From the NCBI GenBank assembly GCA_022701365.1, contig JAKUHH010000201.1:806001-870000 (forward strand): a stretch of 64,000 nt of DNA, given 5' to 3'. Numbering within the stretch: position 1 is the first letter of the stretch; the number at the start of each line of letters is the position of its first letter. This stretch comes from Mycocentrospora acerina. Taxonomy: Eukaryota > Ascomycota > Dothideomycetes > Pleosporales. A model generated the notes under the pieces. The model had not been told where the DNA came from, searched no databases, and worked only from the letters and a program-made list of their open reading frames with translations. Shown piece by piece: positions 9,327-20,433 of this stretch. A program made the translations under genes and the position numbers.

Positions 9327-11742
9327 ATGAACAGTCTTCCACGTACTAACGTGTCTCTGAGGCCCCGCCTCATCCCTCGCTCGGCAATAGGCAGTCCGTC
9401 TAATCTGCGAAGTGGCCGCGAGCTTGATCTATCTTCGTCGGATTCGGATGCTCCACCGAAGAAATCACGCATTAGAAAACAGCAGCCGCGACTTCATTCT
9501 GATATTCGGCCAGATATCCTCCAGCCTGATTTCACAGTTGCCATCGATTTTGGTACGACTTTCTCGGCCATTGCATTCAGCAAGAAGACGGAGCCAGGTA
9601 TAATCCACACTATCCATGGGTTTTCAGGAGACTGGTTTCCATCAGAGCAGAGTAGAGAAGTACCTTCAGCGCTGGGATATAAAAACGAGGATGCTGGAGT
9701 GAGTAAGGATTGGATCATATTTGGATATGAAATCCAGAATAATAGCAGCGAAATTGCCTCTGGTGATATCACTTGTGTTACACACATGAAGTTACTACTC
9801 GACGAGAGTAAATATGTAAAGCAATCTAAGAAGTATTTGAAGTCTCAAGTAAAGAAACTCAAGACAGACGGAAGCATCGAACGTTCTGAAGACGTCATTA
9901 CAGATCTTGTTGTAAAATACCTCGAACATACCAAAAAAGAGCTTCAGCGGCTTCATAGGATGACTGAGGAGAGCACAGGTTTGCGACTCGGATGTATGCA
10001 CGATAGCACTCTCTAACGTGTCCAGTTGATCTCACCTTCTGCGTTCCCATCTGCTGGAGCCCGCGTGCAATTTCAGTCATGACATCCTGTGTTCAGGAGG
10101 CTATGAGGCAAACCCATTTCGGATCAGACGGCGTCAGTGCCATTAGACTCTTCATGGTCAACGAGGCTGAAGCGGCGGCGATACACATACTTCAATCTGG
10201 ATTGCACAATCTCAAGGTCAGTCAAAACTTCTTTCTATATATATATATTGGAATTTGACCATTTAATTTAGAGAGGAGAAACTTTTGTACTCATCGACTG
10301 TGGCGGCGGTACCACCGATGTTGGGACGTATCGCATCACTAATGCCTTTCCTTTGCGACTAGAAAGCGAAGTGAACGACCCAACAGGTATTTATACAGTA
10401 TTCAGGGCCCCATTAGATATAAGCTAATACCTACTCGTAGGCGCCATGTGTGGGTCTGCGAATCTCAACGAAAGATTTCGAGCACGAGTGTCTGAGTTTC
10501 TTCGCGATGCTGAATCATACCTTGTTGAGAGCGCAAAAATCACACTTGACAACATCATTGACGAGGAAATCATGCCCAAATTCGAGGATAGGTTTAAACG
10601 AGTGTTTGACATTACAAACGTCAATCAGAAATTTGAATTCCGCCTGCGTCGCCTGCGAGAGAGTGACACGAACCATCGACTAATGGCTGGGCAGTTGGTG
10701 TTGAGCTTGTAAGTTGTCTGAAGTCTTTACATTTTCAATTAGCTGACTAGACGATTCCACAGCGATGACATGATGGAGATTTTCGAAAAGCCTCTTGATT
10801 GTGTTGCGAGTCTAATGGAGGATCAGATACTGAATGCCCGCAGCAAGAGAATGGCCATTGACAAAATCATCCTCGTAGGCGGTTTCGGAGATTCACCAGC
10901 ACTGCAATCGCATCTTCAGCGACGGCTTGCCGAACTCAACAATCTTCAGGGTACGAAGATTTCAATCCTATTCTCCCATACCAACGCTGGAGCATGTGGT
11001 GTTGCCAAAGGCGCAGTTTTGCGCACACTAAACAAAACCCACGGTCCGGAGCGAGTCCCAAACCAAAGCATCGGAATTTATCAACACATTCCCTGTGACG
11101 ATGATGAATCGTACCCTGAAGCGGTGCTCGATCAAAAGAGGACATTCTGCAAGCTGGAAAACAGTTACTACATCATGGACGCGATTGTCTGGAAAATCAA
11201 AAAGGTGATAATGACTACATTGTCTGTTGGATATACACAAGCTAACTCCTACAACAGGGACAAGGCGTACTCGCATCAACCCACACAGTAACCTACAAGT
11301 CCGTCTTCATCGACGACGCCAAGTCAACCCAATGGATCGCCACGCAAGACCTCTTCGTATCCGACACCTGCACGGAAGACTACTACCAACGAAGCCACCC
11401 CAAAAACAAAGGTACATACATACCCCCAACAATTCCCCACAAACACTAAAACAACTCTCCCCACAACTACCTACTAACCCTCCCCACACAGGCCGAACAA
11501 CCCCCCTAGCCAAACTCAACTTCGACATCACCCACCTAAGAGAGCACCTCTCGGTAACCATACCCACCGAAAAAGAAGACGGCCTCCCCCACTACAGCAT
11601 CACCCTCCTCATCGAAATGACCGTCATCGACCGCGACCTCAAGTTCATCGCGCGCTGGCCCCCGCACCGCACCGGCACCGTAATCCAAGGCAACCAGCAG
11701 TATTTCAGCCTAGTCGCTGCGTTCAAACCCGGGACCGCGTAG
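9327..11742 (+). CDS. Hsp70-like ATPase protein with basic N-terminal extension
   Basis: Seven exons: 9327-9978, 10026-10216, 10272-10386, 10441-10708, 10763-11204, 11258-11411, 11492-11742; 690 residues, phases agree. The actin/Hsp70 ATPase signatures are in order: phosphate-1 VAIDFGTTFSA (residues 71-81), phosphate-2 LIDCGGGTTDVG (about 288-299) and the adenosine motif ILVGGFGDSPAL (about 445-456). The first 70 residues are an extension with PKKSRIRKQQPR, a plausible nuclear signal, absent from canonical Hsp70. The C-terminal third does not look like the canonical substrate-binding domain and lacks an EEVD tail, so this belongs to the divergent fungal Hsp70-like family rather than the housekeeping chaperones. 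It is divergently paired with the Zn2Cys6 regulator. Exons 6-7 use almost only C-ending codons whereas exons 1-5 do not. No heat-shock function is demonstrated. Confidence 0.85.
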
Positions 11743-12770
11743 CTGGTAGTTCTGACCCAAAATGCACTTGTGCGGTGACTTGGCCAATGGAAAGTGTAGC
11801 CCCTGAGACTAGAGCGGGTTTTTTTTGTGTATTTGCTTTTTCTTTTCTTTTCTTTTCTTCTTCTCCACGTCTTCCCCTCTTTTCTTATCTAGGTTTCGTT
11901 GGTGAGTATTTAATCGGGGGTTTTAATGCAGTGGAGAGGGGGGACGGGAGACGGGAGAAGGGAGAAGGGGGGGGGGAAAGTCAGCTAATATCTACTTGGC
12001 GTAGTGTAGTGTAGTGTCCTGTCGTGTCGTGTCCTGTCGTGTCGTGTCCTGTCGTGTCGTGTAGTGGATAGTGGACAGTGGGAGTATACTAGGTTTCCAC
12101 AAAGTCATGTCCATTCTCCTTCTTTGTCTGGTCAAGCCAAGTCAAGGACCAGCGATGAAGGCTTTTTTTTTTCGGTACAGTCTAGATGGTGAGTGAGTGA
12201 GTGAGTGAATAAGTGAGCGAGTAAGGAAGATTTAGTTAGCGCCAGGAGCTGGATCGCAGTCGATGCATCTGAGCATGCATGTAGGGCATGGACGTACTGC
12301 GATACTGCATTTCCAGATTTGATACTCGCGTGCTTGCTTACCATCTTGACGAAAGAAAGAGAGATGGAAGACAAGAGAAGAGAAGAGAAGAGAAGAGAAT
12401 GTAAAACACCTGCCATGACGGTTTGAACGTGGATTTCCTACATGGTGAAATGAGAATAATGACTAGGAATGAGCATGGGCACGTGGGAGGAAGAATGAGG
12501 AGGGGGGGAAATTTTCCAATACAAACCCTTTCAAATAGTTATCCATCACAACTCGTGTTTTAGTTCACAAATAAGAAAGAAAGAGCGTCTCACTGAATAT
12601 GCTTGCTCTCTACGTCACACATCATGCACACATCACACATCACGCATCACACACAAACAGAAGAAGCTGCTTTTTTGTAAAATCCACCAAAAGAAGACCA
12701 AAAAATCACATTGGATCACACCATCTGCAAGACCAAGTCGAGAACCGGGCTAGAAGAAAAATAATCCCCC
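11743..12770. other. Intergenic between convergent genes, low-complexity
   Basis: 3' ends of the Hsp70-like and AcrB-like genes face each other here. The stretch has pyrimidine runs near 11830-11880, a G-rich run near 11960, and the 15-bp minisatellite listed separately. No gene seen. Confidence 0.55.
12016..12060. repeat. 15-bp minisatellite, three units
   Basis: Three perfect tandem copies of GTCCTGTCGTGTCGT, flanked by GTAGT repeats on both sides. Confidence 0.9.
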
Positions 12771-15700
12771 CTATGTCTGCCTTGAATTTCCAATCGGACT
12801 CATCAAGCCTCCACTTCCTCCCGTCGGACTTCGCATCATTACTGGCTTGAAACTCTGAAACGGGCTCATGGGATCCTTGTTGCTCGAGGACTGGCTGCTG
12901 GTGCCAGAGCTCAAACTACCACTACCTTGACTACCGTTGCACCCATTGGTTTGGCCAGGGGTGTTGAAAGGGTTGGCAAGGACGTAGCCAGAGGATGAAT
13001 AAGGGTCGTCGAAGCCGTCTGTAAAGCCGGAGATGTTGGAGAGCATCGAGGAGGAACGGCCGCGGCCGCCACGAATGGAGCCGGGTGTGCTGTCGAGATG
13101 AGAATTCAGAGATGGGAACGTGAAGCTGGTGAAGGCGTTGGCATAAGGAGACATGCTTGTGCCTGGAAGAGGGCCTTCAGGAGTAGTAGGAACGGATTCT
13201 CGTTGCTGGAGCTGTTGCTGCTGATGAAGGAGAGTCTCATACTGCTCGATTGTATGCATCATCTGCACAGTATTCACAGCATTCTCCTCAGCACGCTGCT
13301 CGTAGGCATTGATGTTGCTGCGGTATTGGCTCTCAATCTCGGCACGCTGTTGTCTGAGGGCAGCACGTTCCTGCTCTCTTCGTTGCTTTGCGGTAAATCC
13401 TTCCTGATTGGCAGTAACAAGGCGGTCGTGCTGCTCGTTGAGTCTGGTTTGGCGTTGTTGGAGACGCTCCCTCTTCAAAAGCACAGCAGCAATGTCCGAC
13501 TCCACACTTTGGACTTGGCGTTCAATCTCGGCTTTGACATTGTCGAATTCGGCAGACACAGCGTTCTTCTTGTTGCGTTCCTTTTTCCACTCCGCTTTCT
13601 TGACTGCAGCCTCCTCGGCTTCGTCCTCTGGGATTCCTCCCATATTGTCGGCCTGGAGTGCATATTCGGCGGCAGCGTCATCGGCCTGACGGATATTTTG
13701 CGTAAACTGAAGAACACGCTGGCGTTGACGCTCGTCACTACCTCCAGCATTGGCAAGGCGGCTGACCAAAGTGTCGAGCTCCTTTTTAATGGTAGTAATG
13801 GCCGTCTTGTGATCCTTTTTGTTCCGCTTCAGGCGATTGCGCTGCTCCTGGAGTTGTTGGTCGGCCGCAGCAATCGAATTCTTCAAAGTCGTAGTAGGCG
13901 AAGAAGGGCGCAGAGTCTGATGAGGTGCAGGGGAGGCGACATGGGCTGGAAGAAAAATAAAAGTTAGACGATACTCCACAGGAGATGCGAGAAAGAAACG
14001 CGGTGCTTACCTTGCTCGGCTACGGGGCTGGCCGAGGTCACAAGGCTTGCAGAGTAGAAGACTTCGTTGTCTGCGGAACGGACAAACTCGCAATAGTAGT
14101 TTGACAGAGCCGTCAGACCAAAGATTTCTCCCACCCAGTAGCCTGTACCCTCTTGGCCCTGGTAACCAACCGGAGAGCTCTGGCGGATCCTAGCCGAACT
14201 CCAGTCTGCACCGTTGACACGGATGTAGAAGGGTTTCGACTTGTCGATGCCAGACCCAACACTCGAATCCTCCTCTTCCTGGAAATCCGCCCCGTTCAAT
14301 AAACTAACACGAAAAGAAATGTCGGAAAAGCCGACTTCTGAAATCCAAACACGGTCGTCTTCCGGTCTCCAAACAGCGTTTCCAATGTGATTTGCGTCTT
14401 TTGCGTTGGCCTCGTCGGCGTCGTTTGCGGCCCGGTTGCTCTCCATTTCTTTTAAAACTGTAACTTTTGTACTTGCAAGTGCAGCCCAAAACGGCTGCTG
14501 ACTACGAACATGAGTAGCTTGCTTTCTCTTCCTGCGAGAACTACTCGCTTTGTCTATTTTCGAATTTAAAGCTGGCGACGGGCCTGGAGGGCGGCCGTCG
14601 GTACTCGAGGAATTGAGTGCGTCTGCATTGGGGTCGAGCGAAGTCGAGTTGACTCGCTGCAGGCCGCCGGCTTCGGGGTCAGTTTTCTTGCCAGTGGGGA
14701 GGGACTGGGTTACGTCTCGTCGAGATAGCGAGCGTCGGATGATGCGAACGATGCCTTGGGCCAAAATGTGGATCCCCAGGAGGCTGCGAGGCCATCCGTG
14801 GGGAGATGAAAAAGAATCCAAATAAGTTGGCGAAGAAGGTGGGCTCGTCAGAAATTCGAGGCCCCCCCGGGCGAGCCCCGTCCACAAGAGGTGGACAATG
14901 TGTTGCCGGAGAGGCCCAAATCTGAAGAGATGGTTGGAAAGAATGATGACGAAACAGATGAAGATGCCGTTTGTCGTGCCATTCTTGCCGCCGGCGGCGG
15001 CGCCTCCGAGCGCAATGGCAATGACTGCCTGGGCGAGGTCCAGCAAAAAGTTCTGGACGGGGACCCACAGCAGCAGCCACACAATCAGGATGGAGGCGTC
15101 GGCGAAGATGGTGGTAAAGAGTGAGGGGGTGCCGCCGGAGCCCTGGAAGATGTCGGTGAAGGAGGGAAAGGCAGAGAGGGCGGACAGGGGGGTTCCGGCT
15201 TGCGGGGGCACAAAGGTGAGGGTCGCAAAGAGAAACTGGACGACGGTGAGGACGGTGGGGGGCAGTTGCAGGAGGATGATGAGGATGGCGAGGACGTCGC
15301 GCAGAGGACAGGACGTGAGAATGGTGGCCGGGACGGAGAGCAGGCTGGCCATGGACAGGGACGCAGGCTTGGAGTTGACGCGGCGCAGCACGGGGGCGGC
15401 GGCGGCGGCAACGTCAAAGGAGGCGGTGGGAAACGGGCGGCAGGCCTCGACGGGGTTGTTGTCGAGCGAGGCATCCGACCCCGCACGCGCGCGCTCCTCG
15501 CCGCCAGAGGCATGGACAGAGGCCGTGGCGCTGCTGCTGGCGAGGGCCGGCAGACCAGCGACGGGGTCTGGGGTGGTGCTGCTGTCTCTGGCGGCGGCGG
15601 GCTGCGTCGTCATGTCCGGGTGGTCGTCGTCGTCGGCTACCGGGCTGGCTGGCGGCGGCGTCGAGGGGCGGACGTGGCCATTGGCGGTGGGCTGGAGCAG

Positions 15701-15802
15701 CGGGTTGCTCTTCTGCCTGGCGACGCGCTTGCCCGGGGCCGCGAGCCCATTCTCATGTCGCTTGTCGTGCTGGTTCGCCGGCTTCTTCCCCCTCGCTACC
15801 AT
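12771..15802 (-). CDS. acrB: AcrB-like protein (ubiquitination-network signalling, membrane plus coiled coil)
   Basis: Two exons, 15802-14011 and 13945-12771 (65-nt intron), encode 988 residues. The start is taken at the ATG beginning MVARGKKPANQHDKRH; the frame is open further upstream but that part is repetitive and unlike protein. Order of parts: a disordered Ser/Pro-rich N-terminus, about three hydrophobic segments in the middle of exon 1 (including AILIILLQLPPTVLTVVQFL and ILIVWLLLWVPVQNFLLDLA), a polar stretch, then a long Glu/Gln/Arg-rich coiled coil in exon 2 and a Ser/Gly-rich tail. This order and wording match Aspergillus AcrB, a protein with three membrane segments and a coiled coil, placed genetically in a deubiquitination/carbon-repression and acriflavine-resistance network. 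The molecular activity of the family is unknown. Third-position GC is very high in exon 1. Confidence 0.7.
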
Positions 15803-16044
15803 AGAAGGCGAGGCGGTGCGGTGCGGTGGAGAGGCGAGAGCGGGCGGTCTCCCCAGGCTGGCCCGCTGCACGCGACGAGCCGGGCTGGAAAGATGGGAGC
15901 CGCTGCTCTGCGAGTCGGGGGGGAGGGGTGCGGGCGGAGCGCGGCGGTGTCGTGTGCGAGGGAGCTGCAGGAGGTGTGTGAGAAACAAGAGGTGGCGGCG
16001 GAAGGCTGCGTCGATGAGATCCGGGCGGACTTGGCGTGTGGACT

Positions 16045-16160
16045 GAGCCTGCGCCTGGACGGGACGTGGACGAGGACTGAGCCTGCGCCTGAGCTGAACG
16101 GAGCCTGAACCGAGCCTGCGCCTGAACCGAGCCTGAACTGGAACTGAGCCTGCGCCAGAG
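16045..16160. repeat. Degenerate minisatellite upstream of the acrB-like gene
   Basis: Repeated GAGCCTGCGCCTGA and GAGCCTGAAC variants run through this stretch about 250-350 bp 5' of the start codon, probably in the leader or promoter. Confidence 0.7.
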
Positions 16161-16774
16161 CCACTGCACAAAGTGTGGGCTGCGACGCTGACGGCACTAC
16201 CTGCCTGGGTCCTGCTAGGCTAACACGCTGCTGCTACATGGGACTGCCACCGCTACCACGACCATGCCCGCCTAGCGCCTCGACACGGCTCTCGTCTGCC
16301 AAATGCTGTTTCAGCTGGGGATGATGGAAGTGATGGTAGTGATGGGGATGATGGTCATGGTATGGTCATGGTCGTGGTGATGATGCTGCTCTACTGGCTG
16401 CTACTGTCGCGGCCGCTGTCTGCCATGTCTGCCACTGCCACTGCCACTTCCACGTCCACCACCACTTCCACCACCACTCCCACTCCCACTCCCACTCCAC
16501 CCAAACATCCTGCCGCCTGCTGTGCTTTTTCTCTCCTGGCACGCAGATCCCCTCTCGCCGAGAAGCACCCGGCTGCAAGGATCGTCGTTTGCTCGACTCG
16601 GAGAGGACTGGCCACGGCGAGGCTCTAGCTACCAAAGAAGCCTCACGCTGTGTGCTTGGCTCCCACATGCTGCCCTCGACCCGTGTCGCTGTCTGCGGCT
16701 GTCGTGTGTGCCTCTGCACTCCTCACCCCACCATCACCTCCCTCCCTCCCTCCCCTCATGGTGCTAGTCTTATC

Positions 16775-16815
16775 ATCCTGCCTGCCTGCCTGCCTGCCCA
16801 CCTGCCTGCCCGCCT
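16775..16815. repeat. CCTG/CTGC tetranucleotide microsatellite
   Basis: Consecutive CTGC units with a few interruptions, in intergenic DNA. Confidence 0.8.
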
Positions 16816-17762
16816 GCTCTGTCGTCATACCCTCAGCTCGCTCTTAATCTACAAGCAACCAGCACATAAACTTAACCACCCGCCAGCCAATCGCCGTCCA
16901 CCGCCGCGCCCATGTTAGCCCATCTTATTCATTTACCTGCGCCGGGACCCCTGGCAAGCCCAGCCTGCACCAAACCATCTCACTCGATTCTGCCCTATTC
17001 CCCCCGGCACCATCGCCGCCGAATGAGCCCTTGTCCTGGCCTGTCACTCACCGCATTTGCCCTACACTTGCATCTAAATTCTCTGCACCCCGCGCCTCGC
17101 GCTACATTACCGTATTACTCGCAACATTCTGTCTTGCATGCAGACAGCCGCTCCATAAAGTGGACCACCAGGGGGGGTATCTGCACATAACGCAAAAAAC
17201 TATCCCCACAAGGGTGCCTACCAGCTCGAATTGACGCTTTTCCCAAGCCGTCCATTTTTTTTTCTTTGCAACCTATAATCGTCCGTCTGCCCGTGAATAT
17301 GCGTGAGAACGAGGGAAAGGAAAGGAAAAAAAAAAGAGAGAAAGTCATCGGAACGCTTCATCGTCGATGGATGCATGCATGCTGCACCACCCTGTCCTCT
17401 CTCCCTCTCTTCCTCTCTCTCTCCGCTCTCCGCCCCAAGCCGGCGTCGAAGCTTAACCCCTCGACGCCAATCGCGTCTTGCTTGGACGTGCCAATGAGGA
17501 AAAGCTCGGCAGTCACGCGCTCAACGGGCATGCAGATCTCCAAGATAGGCAATTCGTCAAACGCCTTCGCTCACGCCCTCACGGGCCAGGTGGGAACACA
17601 CGGCGGGAAGGATCACCATTGATGGCCTCCTCCGGGCGCCTCCGGTCAGCCAGCTAGCCAGTCAGCCAGTCAGTCCATCCATCTGACCATGGCATGATGA
17701 GCATTTTTAATAAAAAAAAAATCAATCCATCTTGCATTCTCTAATAGATTCTCTCACGCTCT

Positions 17763-19141
17763 CTAAGCACTTGCCGCGCTGCCAAAGTCTTCTTTGGCAT
17801 CTGCGCTGTCCCAGCTGCTCGTCTCCAGCTCGCGTACCCGGCCAAGCAGCGTCCTGACCCTGTTGCTGTACTTTTCCTTTGCTTGCTCCTGCAGATCAAA
17901 CGTCTCTCTAAACTTGTCCACCATGAATGGCTTCAGCGGGGACTTGCGTGCCTTTTGGTAATCGTAGACTACAATATCCTCGACACAGCGTGCCGCGGGA
18001 CGACGCTGTGCTTCTGACAAGATCACCACGTCGAGGATGAAGTGGTCAGCGTCTGCTTTGGGCTTCTCGCGAAGCTTATGCAGCACCGTAATCCTATCTG
18101 GCCATTTCATTGGCTTCATTGTTTGATCATGTCGTCAGCAGAACCCTTCTCTAAAATCTCTCACTCGCAGACACGTCAAGCATATCGTGCAGCCAACATT
18201 CCGATCATCGCCCCGAGACGCAGATCTTCCTGTCTGATGCTACAGCTACTACGACGACTACGACTAGTACTTACAAACTTGTAGTCCGTCTTGATGCTCC
18301 TAAGAATCAACCCCACACCCTTTGGCGTCATGAGCTCATTCCACTCCTTCTTATTCGCCGGATCGCTGGCAGCGTAGTTGATCGCCCAGTTGACGCGGGC
18401 AGACTCGGCATACCGGTTATACATGACATTGTTGACATGACCTGTTTTTTTATCGCGTCAACACTGCCTCGGTCAACCCACACACACACACTATACTACA
18501 CACGACACCCACGGAAGAAGGTGTATGTAGATCATCATGGAAACTTCGTACCCTTGACTTGAAATCAGCAATCCAGCTCCCCGCCCACAAAAAAAAGACA
18601 GAGCATTCAATCTCACCATACTGTCCTATTCACAAACCCCCCAGTCTCTCATTAGCCTATGTTCGCAAACTCTCTCAACTGCACACACACTCTGTCTCCT
18701 CCACCTCTTCCTCTTCATTCTTCATTCCTCATTCCTCATTCCTCATCAACGACTTACCATCTCCCCCCATACAACCGCATGCCTATCCAACCCCACATAC
18801 TCCTTGCCCGTCAAAAACCCCTCACTCCCAGCAACCAGGTCCCTCCAGTCCGTCGATATCTCTTGCAGAATCGCCCCTGCTTCTTGCGTCTGCGCCGCCG
18901 AAATCCCAAACATGATGCATTTTCCAATGCGTGTGCGGACGTCGGAGAGCCAGCGGGGGCTGAGGGCGGCAGTGGGTGTGGAGGTGGAGGTGGATGTAGA
19001 TGTGGATGTGGATGTGGATTGCCGGCGGGTGTGTAAGGGTGGGACAAATCGGAGTGTCTGGAGGAGAAGAGGGGGGACTGCGCGGAAGACGGGTGCGGAG
19101 TGCGGGAGGGGAAGCGCTGGACGCGCAATCGGGAGGCGCAT
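17763..19141 (-). CDS. Hot-dog fold thioesterase, probably mitochondrial
   Basis: Exons 19141-18758, about 18441-18275 and 18113-17763. The first exon has an Arg/Pro-rich N-terminus that fits a mitochondrial targeting sequence, a Ser/Thr repeat (residues about 42-57), then RWLSDVRTRIGKCIMFG and LDRHAVVWGEM. The second exon supplies HVNNVMYNRYAESARVNW, the hot-dog core helix typical of 4-hydroxybenzoyl-CoA thioesterase-like proteins. The third has PMKWPDRITVLHKL and VVYDYQKARKSPL. Such proteins hydrolyse acyl-CoA thioesters; the substrate is unknown. The last intron (18114-18274) is clean. The join between exons 1 and 2 does not keep frame with the obvious GTAAGT donor and CAG acceptor; a micro-exon near 18565 or a non-consensus donor may be used. 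The start lies 457 bp from the divergent LYR-motif gene, which also encodes a likely mitochondrial protein. Confidence 0.75.
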
Positions 19142-19598
19142 TGTATATATATCTATATATATATTTTACACATATATATATATATGTGTGTGTATGTATA
19201 TCTTTCTCGTGGCAGTCGAGGCAAGTAAGTGTTGACCTCGAGACAAGAAATGTCGCGGCGCGGGAACAACCCGTCGCGAAAAAAGAGTGGATGCCGAGGG
19301 CCGCGATATCGCGACGTCTTGCCCTGCGGTTACGTCAGACTCCCCGGCCGTGTGCATGTGCATGTGCATGTGCATGCGTGTGTATGCTTCTATCTACCTA
19401 CCTACCTACCTACCTATTCCATTGTAATTGATCGTGCCAGTGACATTCTGTGTATACTCAACCATCCGTCTACTCACAAAAAAAAACACATTGACAAGCG
19501 CATACCCGCACGAATTAATTTTATTCTTCAACAACTCACCCTCCTCCCTCCAACACACCACACCACACCACACCACACCACGCCAAAAAAAAAAGAAG
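19142..19598. promoter_or_regulatory. Divergent promoter region of thioesterase and LYR-motif genes
   Basis: It holds (TA)n at about 19143-19185, a GTGCAT microsatellite near 19352-19378, CTAC tetramers at about 19394-19414 and CACAC tracts just before the LYR-motif start. No coding frame is credible. Confidence 0.5.
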
Positions 19599-20119
19599 AT
19601 GACCTCCCCACCCTCCACCCTCCTTCGCCACAGAGTAATCCGCATCTACAAAGGCACTTATATTTCCCCTTCCCTTCCCTTTCCCTCTCCCTCCACACTT
19701 CTAACACCCCCTCCCCCCCATCTAGAACTCCTCTTCCTAGGCCGCGACTACCCCCAAGGCTTCCCCTACTACCGCACCCGCCTACACACCGCCTTCTCCA
19801 GCCACGCCCACGAGACCGACGAGCACGCCATCCAGCAGGGGATTAAGCGTGCGGAGTTTGTGAAAAAGGAGATTGAGGCTTTGTACGTCTGTTTCGTTTC
19901 ATTTCATTTCATTTCATTATTATCATTATTACTAATACTATTTATTTTTTAATTTTAAAGAAAAAATGGATTGTTTTCGAAGTTTTGGATTGGGATTGGG
20001 ATTTTTATATATATATGTATATGGATATGCAAGTGCTAAATTTCGCGTGCTAATGGCGGAATAGGTATTATCTGAAGAGGTATCGGACGTTGCGGCAGAG
20101 GTATGATAAGATTGTTTAG
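19599..20119 (+). CDS. LYR-motif protein of the LYRM5/ETF regulatory factor 1 type
   Basis: Exons 19599-19653, 19726-19882 and 20065-20119 encode 88 residues. The spliced protein contains IYKELLFLGRDYP, the family's variant of the LYR signature, then YYRTRLHTAF, RAEFVKKEIEALY and a C-terminal YLKRYRTLRQRYDK helix. This matches LYRM5/ETFRF1, a small mitochondrial matrix protein that binds electron-transfer flavoprotein and removes its FAD. Oddity: the first intron has no GT donor in register. The only in-frame join uses GC (GCACTT) with a good branch site (TTCTAAC) and a CTAG acceptor. The second intron is 182 nt. The length is normal for the family. Confidence 0.8.
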
Positions 20120-20433
20120 ATTTTAATTATTTTTGGGGGCAGGAGTTTGGAGGGAAGAAAAGAGAAAAGAAAAGGAAAAGGAAAAAATGGTCAGTGAGAT
20201 GGATACTACTACTACTATATCAAATACAACAATAACAACAATAACAGCAACAGAGAAAAGAGACAAAAGCGAATAAGATCAAAAAAAAAGGAAAAGAAAA
20301 AGATCATGTACAAAAAACCTTATAGCTAGAGCGTTTTTTTGGCCATCATGGAGCCGGATATCACAGAAACAAAGAGCCACTCAACACAACACAATACATC
20401 ACAACACAACACAGCCCATGGGGAGACTGCAAG
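20120..20433. other. Intergenic between convergent genes
   Basis: A/T-rich 3' flanks with poly-purine GAAAAG tracts and short ACTACT/AACAAC repeats. No gene seen. Confidence 0.5.

Larger units (their letters stand above)
15803..17762. other. Long GC-rich intergenic region with tandem low-complexity tracts
   Basis: It holds the 5' region of the acrB-like gene and the 3' flank of the thioesterase gene. It contains degenerate GAGCCTGCGCCTGA-type repeats (about 16045-16160), CCACTG/CCACTC hexamers (about 16430-16500) and CTGC/CCTG tetramers (about 16775-16815). Apparent frames here follow the repeats and are not convincing genes. Confidence 0.5.

Noticed and set aside
14898..16108. Two long plus-strand frames (382 and 302 codons) opposite the AcrB-like gene
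   Set aside because: They are antisense to a well-supported coding exon with very high third-position GC, which suppresses stops on the other strand. Their Arg/Gly/Ala-rich translations show no family features.
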